Shown: piece by piece, positions 17,033 through 25,684 of the stretch | Layout of the letters: each line of letters starts with the position of its first letter | Numbering within the stretch: position 1 is the stretch's first letter | Source of the DNA: Chthoniobacterales bacterium | Lineage (GTDB): Bacteria; Verrucomicrobiota; Verrucomicrobiia; Chthoniobacterales; JACTMZ01 | Reading direction: 5' to 3' | DNA: 64,000 bases | Assembly: GCA_018883245.1 (NCBI GenBank) | Contig: VEQL01000002.1 | Coordinates: 1 to 64,000 of the forward strand | Program-made: the position numbers and the translations under genes | Notes under the pieces: model-generated | Databases searched by the model: none | Told to the model about the DNA's origin: nothing | The model's input: the letters and a program-made list of their open reading frames with translations, nothing else

Positions 17033-18535
17033 TCACAATGGGAGAGTCGAGTAATCGGAGCACAGATAAATACGGAGGATTTGGCCCGGTGCCGTTTCGA
17101 TTTCGGCAACAAGCCTCACGGCGCCGAAAGCGGCGGTGACAGCCTGGGGAAGATTGCCGGGCGCGGCGGTTCCGACGAAAAGGGCCGACCGGCCGATAAA
17201 CAGATTGGTGCCGCTTTGTTCGGTAAAGGGGTCGGCGCCCTCAAGCGCGGCCTGCCGCGGTGCGTCCACGAACTGATCGTATCGCGGCCACAGGGCGAAT
17301 TGGCTGTCGGCGTAAGGCGACTCGAGGACATAGACCGAGGGATGACCGGGCACGGCGAAGGTCGAGTCCTTCAATCGCAGGGCGATGGATGATGCAAGGA
17401 GCGCGTTCTCGGCGATGAGAAAAACGGGTGTGCCCGTGGTGGCGCTCTGCTCAAGACGCAGTTTTTCGATTGCTTCCACGCTCTCGCCGGAGATTTTCGC
17501 GGGTGGAGGTTGTCCAACTGCGAGTGCGAGCGCCGTCCAGACAGCCGCTGCCGGATAGGCGGCGACAACAAGCCCTTGCACGCGCCACTTGCCGATGTAT
17601 CCGGGAATCCACGAAAGGAGTGGAACGGTCAGCGTCCCCGCGAGAAGCATCTCCGTGTGTGCTGTGCCTCCCCTCAGCGCCACATAAGCCGCCTGTATCG
17701 AGGCGGCCAAGGCCGGCACCAAGAGAAACTTCGCACGCCTGCTCGCACTTGACTGCACAAGGGCGAGGCAAATGGCTGCGATCAGGCAGGGCGCGAAGAA
17801 CGGCGTAAAGTCGCGGGCAATATCCGTCAAAATGCGAAAGGATTGCGCCCAGTGCAGGGATAGTGATGACCGCAAAGTTTGCCCGATGAAATGCACCCAG
17901 CCGTGGGTGGAATTCCAGTGGAGGAGCAAAGCAAGCACAATGGCCGGAGCAAGGGCCGACATCCAAAAGCCCGGCAGCAAGAGTTGCTTCCGCCAACGGT
18001 GCGAGGCGCACAAAACCACGGCGAGGGCGGGCACAAGCAGCCATGCAGAGTAAGAAAAGAAAAGTGCGGCAGCGGCGGAAAGACCGGAGGCCAGCCACCA
18101 GACCGCAGAGTCGTTTTCCAATGCGCGCCACGCGCACGCGGCAAAGGACAACGCGAACAAAGCAACCGGCAGAGCAGGTGTCGCCTCGAGCGCGGCGGTG
18201 TTGAACGCGGGAAAGAGATTGAGAGCCGCGGCCCCGGCAAGCGCCGCGCGCTTGTCCGCGATGCGGGCAATGAGCAGATAAACCGCGACCGTCGCCCAAA
18301 AGGCGAGCAGCGGCCATGCAAGCCGGGCTCCGAGGGCGCTGGCGCCGGCCAATTTGATGCCCGCATGAACAAGCAAGGGAACGCCTGCCGGACCGTCGAA
18401 GGTGGCCACGTCCGGTGCCTCGCCGCACAGCGCGAGGTATGAGTCGCTTGCCGAAAGTTCCTGCGGAGCAAGAACCGCCCAGCGCAAGGCTGTGACCAAC
18501 GCCAAAAAAAAGAGCAGAATCAGGCGCCCGCGCAT
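17033..18535 (-). CDS. GT-C (ArnT/PMT-like) membrane glycosyltransferase
   Basis: A 500-residue protein with ten or more hydrophobic segments followed by a soluble C-terminal region, the architecture of GT-C transferases that use polyprenyl-phosphate sugars. The first loop, SASDSYLALCGEAPDVATFD followed by GPAGVPLLVHAG, sits where family members have an acidic metal-binding loop and a DxPP-like turn. The frame extends upstream to 19357, but that part is antisense noise over the PAP2 gene; the ATG at 18535 gives a proper membrane start (MRGRLILLFF). It overlaps the PAP2 phosphatase gene by 16 bases. Donor and acceptor are unknown. Confidence 0.7.
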   Translation of the reverse strand: MRGRLILLFFLALVTALRWAVLAPQELSASDSYLALCGEAPDVATFDGPAGVPLLVHAGIKLAGASALGARLAWPLLAFWATVAVYLLIARIADKRAALAGAAALNLFPAFNTAALEATPALPVALFALSFAACAWRALENDSAVWWLASGLSAAAALFFSYSAWLLVPALAVVLCASHRWRKQLLLPGFWMSALAPAIVLALLLHWNSTHGWVHFIGQTLRSSLSLHWAQSFRILTDIARDFTPFFAPCLIAAICLALVQSSASRRAKFLLVPALAASIQAAYVALRGGTAHTEMLLAGTLTVPLLSWIPGYIGKWRVQGLVVAAYPAAAVWTALALAVGQPPPAKISGESVEAIEKLRLEQSATTGTPVFLIAENALLASSIALRLKDSTFAVPGHPSVYVLESPYADSQFALWPRYDQFVDAPRQAALEGADPFTEQSGTNLFIGRSALFVGTAAPGNLPQAVTAAFGAVRLVAEIETAPGQILRIYLCSDYSTLPL

Positions 18536-19230
18536 GATGTGCAAAAAAGCCGCGGATGCCGGGCCGCCAAGCCGGGCAGAATGCGCGGCCCGACACGCCG
18601 CCAGATCCACCCGTAGGCGGCGAGAAGTCCCAGCGTGAAGACGACCGAAAGAACGGCGCTGAAAAGGACGTCGGATGGCCAATGCGAGCCGGTGGCAACC
18701 CGCGACAAGGCGACGAGCGCGGCCACGGCGTAAAGCCATGCCCCTCGGAACTTGTAAAAGGCGGTCACAATGGTGGCGAAGGCGAACATGTTCCACGTGT
18801 GTGCCGACGGAAATGATTTCCCTTTGGCCGGAGAGGGCGCGATTTCGGCCTTTCGAACATTGGGAGGTGCGCCAAGAGCAAGCAAACGCGGTCTTGCCGG
18901 CGCAAGATCGACGAATCTGGCTTCGATCAAAGTTTGGTGAGGCCGGGGGCGACCGAATGCTTTTTTCAAGGGGTTGATCACCCCCGCCTCCATGATTCCG
19001 ATCGACAGGGCGATGCAGACGAGCATGGCACGGGCACGAAATCCGCCGCGCCAGGCAACCAGCAGCCCCGCGACAACGAAGAAGGGGAACCAAAAGTCCA
19101 AACTCGAGACGGCCGCCCAGAACATGTCGAGCGCCGCGCATCCGCGGTCGGCGTTGAGCCACAGAAAAAGTTGCTGGTCGAGAGCGGATGGCACCTGTGG
19201 TAGTGTTGGCGCTGCCCGGGCATGAGACAA
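18520..19230 (-). CDS. PAP2-family membrane phosphatase
   Basis: A 236-residue integral membrane protein with the three phosphatase motifs in order: KKAFGRPRPH (KX6RP), FPSAHTWNMF (PSGH-like, here PSAH) and SRVATGSHWPSDV (SRX5HX3D). Such enzymes remove phosphates from lipid pyrophosphates such as undecaprenyl pyrophosphate or from phosphatidyl and lipid-A phosphates. It lies upstream of, and overlaps by 16 bases, the GT-C transferase, which suggests that the two act on the same envelope glycan or lipid. The start faces the LolA-like gene with a 9-base antisense overlap. Confidence 0.9.
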   Translation of the reverse strand: MSHARAAPTLPQVPSALDQQLFLWLNADRGCAALDMFWAAVSSLDFWFPFFVVAGLLVAWRGGFRARAMLVCIALSIGIMEAGVINPLKKAFGRPRPHQTLIEARFVDLAPARPRLLALGAPPNVRKAEIAPSPAKGKSFPSAHTWNMFAFATIVTAFYKFRGAWLYAVAALVALSRVATGSHWPSDVLFSAVLSVVFTLGLLAAYGWIWRRVGPRILPGLAARHPRLFCTSCAGA

Positions 19231-19929
19231 GAAATGATGATACGTGTGGCGATGCGCGCGGGGGCTGTGGTGGTGGCCGCTGCCCTGTGCGCGTCCGGAT
19301 TGGTTGCCGCGCCGGATCCGGACCCGGAGGAACTTTTGCGTGTCGCGCGGGCGGCATCGACCAGCAATGACGCCGAGGTGCAGGGGCGTTTGCGCGCAGG
19401 GGAGGCGGTCACGCCTTTCAGTCTCCGTGTCGGTTCCGGCAAACTCCGTTTCACTTTTGCGAATCCCGACCGCGTGCTGGAAGTGCGCTTGGGCGACGAA
19501 TCGTCGGGGGTTTACGATGCGCGCGGACGTGAGGTTCAGAAGGGAATGATGGAAAGCGTGGCAGAGGGCAGCGGTGTCACGGTCGAGGATTTGTCCCTGG
19601 GTTTCCTTTACTGGCCCGATGCGAGGTTGCTCGGTCGCGAGACAGTGAAGACGCGTCCTTCATGGAACATCGAGTTGCGGCCCGGCAAGCGCGGCTCGGA
19701 GTTTGCCATCGTGCGTGTCTGGCTGGACGAGGAGAGCGGCGCGCTCCTGCGCATCGAGGGTTTCGATTGGCAAGGGCACCTGTCACGGCGCTTCGAGGTT
19801 GTTTCCGGACAGCGCATCGACGGCAAGTGGATGCTCAAGCAAATGCGCATCGAGAAGTTTGAGCCGGGAAATTCCGCGCGGGCCGTGTCCCGCTCTTACC
19901 TGGAGATCCTCGGCAAAGAAAGTTCCTGA
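19222..19929 (+). CDS. LolA-like outer-membrane lipoprotein-sorting family protein
   Basis: A 235-residue secreted protein with a signal sequence (AGAVVVAAALCASGLVAA, cleavage near residue 30). The body reads like the LolA/LppX open barrel of antiparallel strands: FSLRVGSGKLRFTFANPDRV, then SLGFLYWPDARLLGRETVKT, VRVWLDEESGALLRIEGFDW and KQMRIEKFEPG. Related proteins carry lipids or lipoproteins across the periplasm. Methionines at 19222, 19234 and 19237 are all possible starts; the later ones would avoid overlap with the divergent PAP2 gene. Specific cargo is unknown. Confidence 0.6.
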   Translation: MRQEMMIRVAMRAGAVVVAAALCASGLVAAPDPDPEELLRVARAASTSNDAEVQGRLRAGEAVTPFSLRVGSGKLRFTFANPDRVLEVRLGDESSGVYDARGREVQKGMMESVAEGSGVTVEDLSLGFLYWPDARLLGRETVKTRPSWNIELRPGKRGSEFAIVRVWLDEESGALLRIEGFDWQGHLSRRFEVVSGQRIDGKWMLKQMRIEKFEPGNSARAVSRSYLEILGKESS

Positions 19930-19948
19930 TCCCGCGCGGGCCGCCTGG

Positions 19949-21292
19949 CTACCGGCGACGCGCTGTTTCCGAGTAAAGCCGCCATGTTTCGCGGAAACCC
20001 GGGGCGAAGTCGCCCGGGCGCGACCGCATCCATTGGTCGATTGTGGCGGGCTCGAAAAACTCCGCGGCTTCAACCTCGGCCGGAGGCAAAACAAATGGTC
20101 CCTCGTGAATCCCGGTGAAAACCTCGACGAATTCATGACCGGTCTCCGCGGAAGCTGATATTCGTCCGACACTTTCGAGGTTGCTTTGGACGCCGAGTTC
20201 TTCCTCCGTTTCGCGCGCAGCGGCGCGGGCATAGTCTTCGCCCGAGTCGAGGTGACCTGCCGCACTCGAGTCCCATTTGAGCGGTTCGCGGTCTTTCCAC
20301 GCCGATCTTTTTTGCAGGAGCAATTCGCCAGCCGCGTTGAAAATCAAAACATGGACCGAACGGTGGCGCAGATTTTGCCCGTGAACCTCGCAGCGCGGAG
20401 CGGTTCGCAAAACGCGGTTGTGCTCATCGACCACGTCGAAAAGTTCGTGGTCGTGCTGGGCGACTGTGGCGGCCGCAGGGTCCATTGCCGCCGCGAGATC
20501 GACCCATTGGGCCACCGAAAGATTTTCCGCCCGGCATGTCGGAGGCACCGCGTGCCGGTTGCACCATTCGCCCCATTTCTCCGGTTCAATTTCGATAAGG
20601 TTCCGCAGTTGTTTGCGGCGCTGGCTGAATCCGCGCTGCACGATGTCGTCGAAGAAAGCTGCGCGCACCGGAGGATAGGTCCGGGGTGGCAAAGGCTCGA
20701 GAACCACGATGGCGGAGGAAACTGCGGGTTCGGGAAAAAACACACCGGGCCCGAGGCTCCGCTCGCGGCTGATGCTCCACAGTCTCTGCAAGCGGACGGT
20801 CAGCGCGCTGTAATCCGCGGTCCCGGGCTTCGCGGACATCCTGACGGCAAACTCGTCCTGCACGCCGAACACGGCCCGAGCGGCGGGCGAAACGGGTCCG
20901 AGAAAATTTCGTAGGACCGGGGACGTGACGTAGTAGGGAAGGTTGCCAATGAGAGGAAACGGTCCGTGTATCATCAACGGGCGCCAGTCATAGGTGACCG
21001 CGTCCGCCGTCTCCACGGTCAGTCCCCGGCCCTCCGGGAGCTTGCGGCGCAGCCAGTCGGCCAAGCGTGCGTCCTTTTCCAGCGCGAGCACTTGCCGGCA
21101 AATTCCGAGCAGATGCGCGGTGATCGCACCGAGACCGGGGCCGATTTCGAGTGCGAACGGCGAACCTTGCGGGACGGCTGTCGTGGCTATGAGGCGCGCG
21201 ATGTTGGCGTCCCTCAGGAAGTTCTGGCCGAGGCCTTTTGACGGACGCAGTTGCAGTTCTTGCAACGCATCGCGGATGTCGTGGTAACGCAC
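19949..21292 (-). CDS. rsmA: RsmA (KsgA) 16S rRNA dimethyltransferase-Nudix hydrolase fusion
   Basis: A single chain of about 447 residues. The N-terminal 270 residues are a complete KsgA: GLGQNFLRD, ALEIGPGLGAITAHLL (SAM loop) and IGNLPYYVTSPVL with the catalytic NLPYY; this enzyme dimethylates two adenines near the 3' end of 16S rRNA. After about residue 280 a Nudix domain follows: VVDEHNRVLRTAPR, NLRHRSVHVLIFN, and the box GHLDSGEDYARAAARETEEE then LGV, matching GX5EX7REUXEEXGU. The Nudix part looks like the isopentenyl-diphosphate-isomerase/YfcD group. The GTG at 21292 starts just after ptsI; a TTG at 21337 would overlap ptsI. Confidence 0.88.
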   Translation of the reverse strand: MRYHDIRDALQELQLRPSKGLGQNFLRDANIARLIATTAVPQGSPFALEIGPGLGAITAHLLGICRQVLALEKDARLADWLRRKLPEGRGLTVETADAVTYDWRPLMIHGPFPLIGNLPYYVTSPVLRNFLGPVSPAARAVFGVQDEFAVRMSAKPGTADYSALTVRLQRLWSISRERSLGPGVFFPEPAVSSAIVVLEPLPPRTYPPVRAAFFDDIVQRGFSQRRKQLRNLIEIEPEKWGEWCNRHAVPPTCRAENLSVAQWVDLAAAMDPAAATVAQHDHELFDVVDEHNRVLRTAPRCEVHGQNLRHRSVHVLIFNAAGELLLQKRSAWKDREPLKWDSSAAGHLDSGEDYARAAARETEEELGVQSNLESVGRISASAETGHEFVEVFTGIHEGPFVLPPAEVEAAEFFEPATIDQWMRSRPGDFAPGFRETWRLYSETARRR

Positions 21293-21299
21293 GCGGGGA

Positions 21300-23060
21300 T
21301 CAGCGTTCGAAAAGCTCCGGGTAGCACTTGCGGGCAAGTGCGCGGCTCAGGTCCTCGATCGCATCCGGGTCCGACATTCCGCGCGCCTGACCGGCGAGTT
21401 CCCGGCATTCCGAGAGGTCGAGGGATTGCACGGCCTTTTTGATGCGAGGCACCGACGCTGCGCCGACACTCAATTCGTCGATGCCGAGGCCGAGGAGCAG
21501 GGGAGTAAGATGGAATTCCGACGCCATCTCGCCGCAGACGCCGACCCAGATGCCCTGCTCGTGCGCGCCGTCCGCAGCGAGGGCCATGAGTTGGAGCACC
21601 GCAGGGTGCGTCGGCTGGTAAAGTTTGGTGATCCGCTCGTTGCCGCGATCGACGGCGATGGTGTATTGCACGAGATCGTTCGTCCCGATGCTGAAAAATT
21701 TCACCTCGCGGGCAAGGTGGCGTGCCACGAGCGCCGCGGCCGGAACCTCGATCATCGTGCCGGTCTCGATATCCGGGTTGAAGGGCTTGCCTTCGTTGCG
21801 CAGCTCATCCTTGCACCGCGCGAGCAGCGCGTTGGCGCGACGGACCTCGTCGATCGAGGAAACCATGGGATACATGACGCGCACGTTGCCGTGGGCCGAA
21901 GCGCGCAGGATGGCGCGGAGCTGGGTCCTGAAAAGTTCGGGCTGGTCGAGGCAAAGGCGGATGGCGCGGCAGCCTAGGAACGGGTTGTGTTCGGACGCCA
22001 ACTGCGGCAGTTGCATGAGTTTGTCGCCGCCGATGTCGAGCGTGCGGATGATCACGCCGTGCGGAGCGCATTTTTCCGCGACCAGCCGGTATGCCTCGTA
22101 TTGCTCGTCCTCGCCGGGGAGCGCGGGCTTGTTGAGGAAAAGGAACTCGGTCCGGAACAGGCCGACGCCTTCGGCGCCCGAAGCGGCAACCGAGTCGATT
22201 TCTCCCGGAAGTTCAATGTTGGCCGAAAGGACGATGTGCCGCCCGTCGCGCGTCGTGGAAGCCGTGTCGCGGATGGCTTCCAGCCGCTGGTCCACCTCGA
22301 CCATTTGCTTTTCGATGCGTCCGTAGTCCGAGCGGGTTTTCGCCGAAGGTCGCAGAAAAACCTTGCCGGTGTAACCATCGAGCAGGACCGGGTTGCCGGT
22401 GGCTATTTTTCCGCAGGCCTCGGGCAACGCCACGACGGCGGGAATGCCCAAAGAGCGGGCCATGATGGCGCTGTGCGAGGTCCGACTGCCCTGCTCCGTC
22501 ACGAAGCCGCGGACGAACTCGCGGTTGATTTGCGCCGTATCAGACGGAGTCAAATTGACCGCCACGATGATGTGGGGGCGTTCCAGCTTGTGCAGTTCGT
22601 CGCGATTTTTGCCGAGAAGATGGCGGATGATGCGTCGCGTCACGTCTTCCACGTCCACGACGCGCTCCTGGAGATAGGGGTCGTCGATCGCGGCAAGCGA
22701 ACGGCAGTATTTTTCGGCCACTTGGTGGAAGACGAACTCGATGTTGTGGCGGTCGCGCTCCAACCCGCGGACGGCTTCATCGATGAGGGTGCGGTCCTCG
22801 ACGACAAGAAGGTGGGCGTCGAAAATGCTGGCATCGGCAGCGCCGATCGCGGAAGCGATGCGGGCTTGGATATCGAGAAGTTCCTGGCGCGTCGCGATAA
22901 GGGCCGCCTCGAAGCGAGCTATCTCGTCGGGGATTTCATCCTCGGTGATATCGCGCAGGGGAATCTCTTCCTCGTTGCGCCATTGCACAACGGCCTCCGC
23001 TTCCGCGATGCCCGGCGAAACGCCCAAGCCTTGGAGAACGCCCTCTCGATCCTCGCCCAT
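21300..23060 (-). CDS. ptsI: PTS Enzyme I (phosphoenolpyruvate-protein phosphotransferase)
   Basis: A 586-residue Enzyme I that passes phosphate from PEP to HPr. The phosphorylated His is residue 196 in GSRTSHSAIMARSLGIPAVV. The PEP-binding barrel motifs are present: LFRTEFLFL, RTLDIGGDK, NPFLGCRAIRL, and the active-site Cys region GVCGEMASE. Length is normal. It sits downstream of ptsH and hprK in the same direction. No sugar-specific EII gene is visible in the window, so a regulatory role is likely, as for HprK-linked PTS in many Gram-negatives. Confidence 0.95.
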   Translation of the reverse strand: MGEDREGVLQGLGVSPGIAEAEAVVQWRNEEEIPLRDITEDEIPDEIARFEAALIATRQELLDIQARIASAIGAADASIFDAHLLVVEDRTLIDEAVRGLERDRHNIEFVFHQVAEKYCRSLAAIDDPYLQERVVDVEDVTRRIIRHLLGKNRDELHKLERPHIIVAVNLTPSDTAQINREFVRGFVTEQGSRTSHSAIMARSLGIPAVVALPEACGKIATGNPVLLDGYTGKVFLRPSAKTRSDYGRIEKQMVEVDQRLEAIRDTASTTRDGRHIVLSANIELPGEIDSVAASGAEGVGLFRTEFLFLNKPALPGEDEQYEAYRLVAEKCAPHGVIIRTLDIGGDKLMQLPQLASEHNPFLGCRAIRLCLDQPELFRTQLRAILRASAHGNVRVMYPMVSSIDEVRRANALLARCKDELRNEGKPFNPDIETGTMIEVPAAALVARHLAREVKFFSIGTNDLVQYTIAVDRGNERITKLYQPTHPAVLQLMALAADGAHEQGIWVGVCGEMASEFHLTPLLLGLGIDELSVGAASVPRIKKAVQSLDLSECRELAGQARGMSDPDAIEDLSRALARKCYPELFER

Positions 23061-23100
23061 TACGGGCGATTTAACCGAAATCCGCGCTCAGGTCAAAAAG

Positions 23101-23406
23101 TCAATCTTCGTGGAAGCGCTTGGCCACGAGTTCCTCGATCTCGCGGAGGAACTTCTCGGCGTCGGAACCCTCGGCCGAAATCTTGAGTTTCGAGCCGTGG
23201 CCCGCGGCCAGCATCATCAGGCCCATGATGCTTTTGCCGTTCACTTCCTCGCCGTCTTTTTCCACCCAGACATCGGCCTTGAAGCGGTTCGAGGTTTTGA
23301 CGAATAGGGCTGCGGGCCGGGCATGCAGCCCGTAGCGGTTGAGGATGATCAACTCGCGCGTGAGGCGCTTGCCGGCTGAATCCGATTTTTTGGCTAGAAT
23401 TCCCAT
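23101..23406 (-). CDS. ptsH: Phosphocarrier protein HPr
   Basis: A 101-residue HPr with an extra stretch of about 13 residues at its N-terminus compared with the typical 88-residue protein. His28 in RYGLHARPAALF corresponds to His15, phosphorylated by Enzyme I; Ser59 in NGKSIMGLMML corresponds to Ser46, phosphorylated by HPr kinase. Both regulatory sites are therefore kept, in line with the adjacent hprK. The start overlaps the hprK stop by one base, and ptsI follows 40 bases later. Confidence 0.95.
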   Translation of the reverse strand: MGILAKKSDSAGKRLTRELIILNRYGLHARPAALFVKTSNRFKADVWVEKDGEEVNGKSIMGLMMLAAGHGSKLKISAEGSDAEKFLREIEELVAKRFHED

Positions 23407-24362
23407 TATTCTGACTTGGGCTGCATCACTTTAATCAACTTGTCATTGAATTCCAGCGCGCTGTTGATGCCAAGCCCCTTCAGCTTCTGGTCGAGGGCGG
23501 CGACTTCCACCAGACGTCCTAGGTCCCTGCCGCTTCGCACCGGGATGATGACGTGCGGCACGGAGATGCCGAGAATCTTGTAAGTGTGGCGGTGCAGGCC
23601 GTGGCGGTCCACTTCCTCCATCTCGCGGTAGTCTTTCAGGGTCACGACCAGGTCGAGAATTTTTTCCGGGCGGATGCTGCGCACGCCGAATACCGAGGCC
23701 ACGTTGATGATGCCGATGCCGCGCACCTCCATGTGGAAGCGGGTCAACTCGGCCGAGCGTCCTACCAGTTCTCGTCCCTCGATCGAACGGAAGCGCGTGA
23801 TGTCGTCGCTGACCAGGCTGTAGCCGCGCTCCAGGAGGCTGAGCACGCACTCGCTTTTGCCGATCCCGCTGGCCCCGCGTATGAGGGTGCCGATGCCGTG
23901 GATATCCACCATGCTGCCGTGCTCGCTGCTCCGCGGGGCGAAATCCCAGTCGAGCGCGATGGTGGCCGCGTTGATGAACTTCATCGTGATCATCGGCGTG
24001 CGGAACACCGGGACGCCGAAGGTTTCGGCGAGCTTCGGCACCGGGGCGGGCACGCCCGCGTTGCGCGCGATCACCACGCACGGCATGGCGGTTTGGAAGA
24101 AGCGTTTGAGCCGGTCGGCCCTCATGCGGGCCGGCATGCTCTGCAGATAGCTGAGTTCCGCTCCGCCGAAGACCTGGACCCTTTTCGGGGCGAAGTAGCT
24201 GTAAAAACCCGTGAGAGCCAGGCCCGGACGGTTGACCGTAGGCTCGCGAATAAGGCGGTCGAGGCCGCGCTCGCCGGCGACGAGTTCCAGGCCGAGGGTT
24301 TCCGCGTGGTGGCGGTGGAAGTCCCCGACGCTGATGGGTTTGACTTTTGCGGCTGCGGGCAT
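23406..24362 (-). CDS. hprK: HPr kinase/phosphorylase
   Basis: A 318-residue bifunctional enzyme that phosphorylates or dephosphorylates the regulatory Ser of HPr according to metabolic state. The Walker A loop is RGASGIGKSECVLSLLERG near residue 160; downstream VSDDITRF and the signature MEVRGIGIINVASVFGVRSI are typical. The N-terminal half (RPGLALTGFYSYFAPKRVQVFG) matches the regulatory domain. It lies between lptB and ptsH, the hprK-lpt linkage known from the rpoN region of proteobacteria, though rpoN is absent here. Confidence 0.95.
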   Translation of the reverse strand: MPAAAKVKPISVGDFHRHHAETLGLELVAGERGLDRLIREPTVNRPGLALTGFYSYFAPKRVQVFGGAELSYLQSMPARMRADRLKRFFQTAMPCVVIARNAGVPAPVPKLAETFGVPVFRTPMITMKFINAATIALDWDFAPRSSEHGSMVDIHGIGTLIRGASGIGKSECVLSLLERGYSLVSDDITRFRSIEGRELVGRSAELTRFHMEVRGIGIINVASVFGVRSIRPEKILDLVVTLKDYREMEEVDRHGLHRHTYKILGISVPHVIIPVRSGRDLGRLVEVAALDQKLKGLGINSALEFNDKLIKVMQPKSE

Positions 24363-24374
24363 GGCCGTGCGGGC

Positions 24375-25148
24375 TTACATGGTGAAACTCTCGCCGAGAT
24401 AGAGCCTGCGGCTTACCGGGTCGTTCAAGAGGAAGTCCTTGCTGCCTTCGCTTTCCACGCGCCCTTCGTAGATCAGATAGGCGCGATCAACAATCGAAAG
24501 CGTCTCCCGCACATTGTGGTCGGTGATCAGGATGGCCAGGCCGGCATCGCGCAAATTGGTGATGATTTGCTGCACGTCGAAAACGGCGATCGGATCGACG
24601 CCGCTGAACGGTTCGTCGAGCATGAGCAGGCTGGGGTTGGTGACCAGCGAGCGCGCGATGGTCAGACGGCGTTTCTCGCCGCCGCTCAAGGTCAGGGCCT
24701 CGTTTTTCGCGATGTGCTCGATGCCGAACTGGTGCAAAAGTTCCTCGCATCGCGCCTTCCGTTCCGTCCTCGTGAGTTTTGTCGTCTCGAGGATCGCCAT
24801 GATGTTCTGCTCCACCGTGAGCTTTCGGAAGATGGATTCCTCCTGCGGAAGGTAGCCCATGCCGGACCGGGCGCGCTTGAACATCGGGAGCCGTGTGACA
24901 TCGTCGCCGGCGAAAAACACCTTGCCCCCGTTCGGACGGACGAGCCCCACGATCATGTAAAAAGTGGTCGTCTTGCCCGCGCCGTTCGGCCCGAGAAGAC
25001 CCACGACTTCCCCGCGGCGGACATTGATATCGACGCCGTTGACGACGGCCCGGCCGCCGTAAATTTTGACCAGCTGCTCGGTGCGGAGCAGGGGGTGCCC
25101 GGTATCGGTGGCGGAATGGGCGGCGGTTTCTGGCTGCACTGCGCTCAT
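24375..25148 (-). CDS. lptB: LPS export ATPase LptB
   Basis: A 257-residue ABC ATPase that powers lipopolysaccharide extraction from the inner membrane with LptF and LptG. Walker A is LLGPNGAGKTTTFYMIVGL, the signature LSGGEKRRLTIARSL, Walker B SLLMLDEPFSGVDPI and the switch His ILITDHNVRETL, in the form specific to LptB. Its start overlaps the lptA stop by four bases, and hprK starts 12 bases after it. Confidence 0.95.
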   Translation of the reverse strand: MSAVQPETAAHSATDTGHPLLRTEQLVKIYGGRAVVNGVDINVRRGEVVGLLGPNGAGKTTTFYMIVGLVRPNGGKVFFAGDDVTRLPMFKRARSGMGYLPQEESIFRKLTVEQNIMAILETTKLTRTERKARCEELLHQFGIEHIAKNEALTLSGGEKRRLTIARSLVTNPSLLMLDEPFSGVDPIAVFDVQQIITNLRDAGLAILITDHNVRETLSIVDRAYLIYEGRVESEGSKDFLLNDPVSRRLYLGESFTM

Positions 25149-25684
25149 GGAATTTTGGGGGCGGCGGTATCGGTTATGACGGTCCGGCTTGGTCCGTCTG
25201 TGGTGGCCTTCCCGTCGCGATTGAGGGTCATTCGTGTTCCCGGTGACGTGGCGATATGGCGGTTGATGCCTTGCTGGATTTCCGGACTGCCGGTCAGCGT
25301 GATGCTGCCCTTCGCCGGGATGTATTCCGCACGCTGAGCGCGGCCGGTGGCGGCTTTGTCGGTTTCGCCCTCCTTCGTTTGCTGCACGATCACCACGCGC
25401 CCCTCGGCAATTGCGCGTTCGATACCCGAGCGGTCGGCAGTGAGTTTCACCGTGAGTTTATCCGAGCTGAGCAGGAAGCTCGGGTCGTTCACGCGCACGC
25501 TGCCGACAAAAACAGCGGTGTTTTCGGCCTCGTTGAAAGTGGCCTCTTTTTGCGCGGTGATTTCGGTCTTGCTGCCCATCGGGCGATCCTGGGCGAGGGG
25601 CCCTAGGCCGAGCGGGTCCGGCGCTGTCTGCGCATGCAGCATTGCGGCGGAGAAGGAAAACAGAACGGCGAAAAAGGTCTTCAT
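25145..25684 (-). CDS. lptA: LptA-like periplasmic LPS bridge protein
   Basis: A 179-residue secreted protein with signal sequence FFAVLFSFSAAMLHAQ. The OstA/LptA fold is visible as successive short strands: TEITAQKEATFNEAENTAVF, VGSVRVNDPSFLLSSDKLTV, RVVIVQQTKEG and AEYIPAKGSITLTGSPEIQQ. LptA oligomerises to carry LPS through the periplasm. The gene overlaps both neighbours by ATGA (lptC upstream, lptB downstream). Confidence 0.88.
   Translation of the reverse strand: MKTFFAVLFSFSAAMLHAQTAPDPLGLGPLAQDRPMGSKTEITAQKEATFNEAENTAVFVGSVRVNDPSFLLSSDKLTVKLTADRSGIERAIAEGRVVIVQQTKEGETDKAATGRAQRAEYIPAKGSITLTGSPEIQQGINRHIATSPGTRMTLNRDGKATTDGPSRTVITDTAAPKIP

Noticed and set aside
15512-17392. Plus-strand frame of 626 codons opposite serA
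   Set aside because: Composition is Arg/Gly/Val/Asp-rich shadow of serA codons with no recognisable motif; serA on the minus strand has every expected domain.
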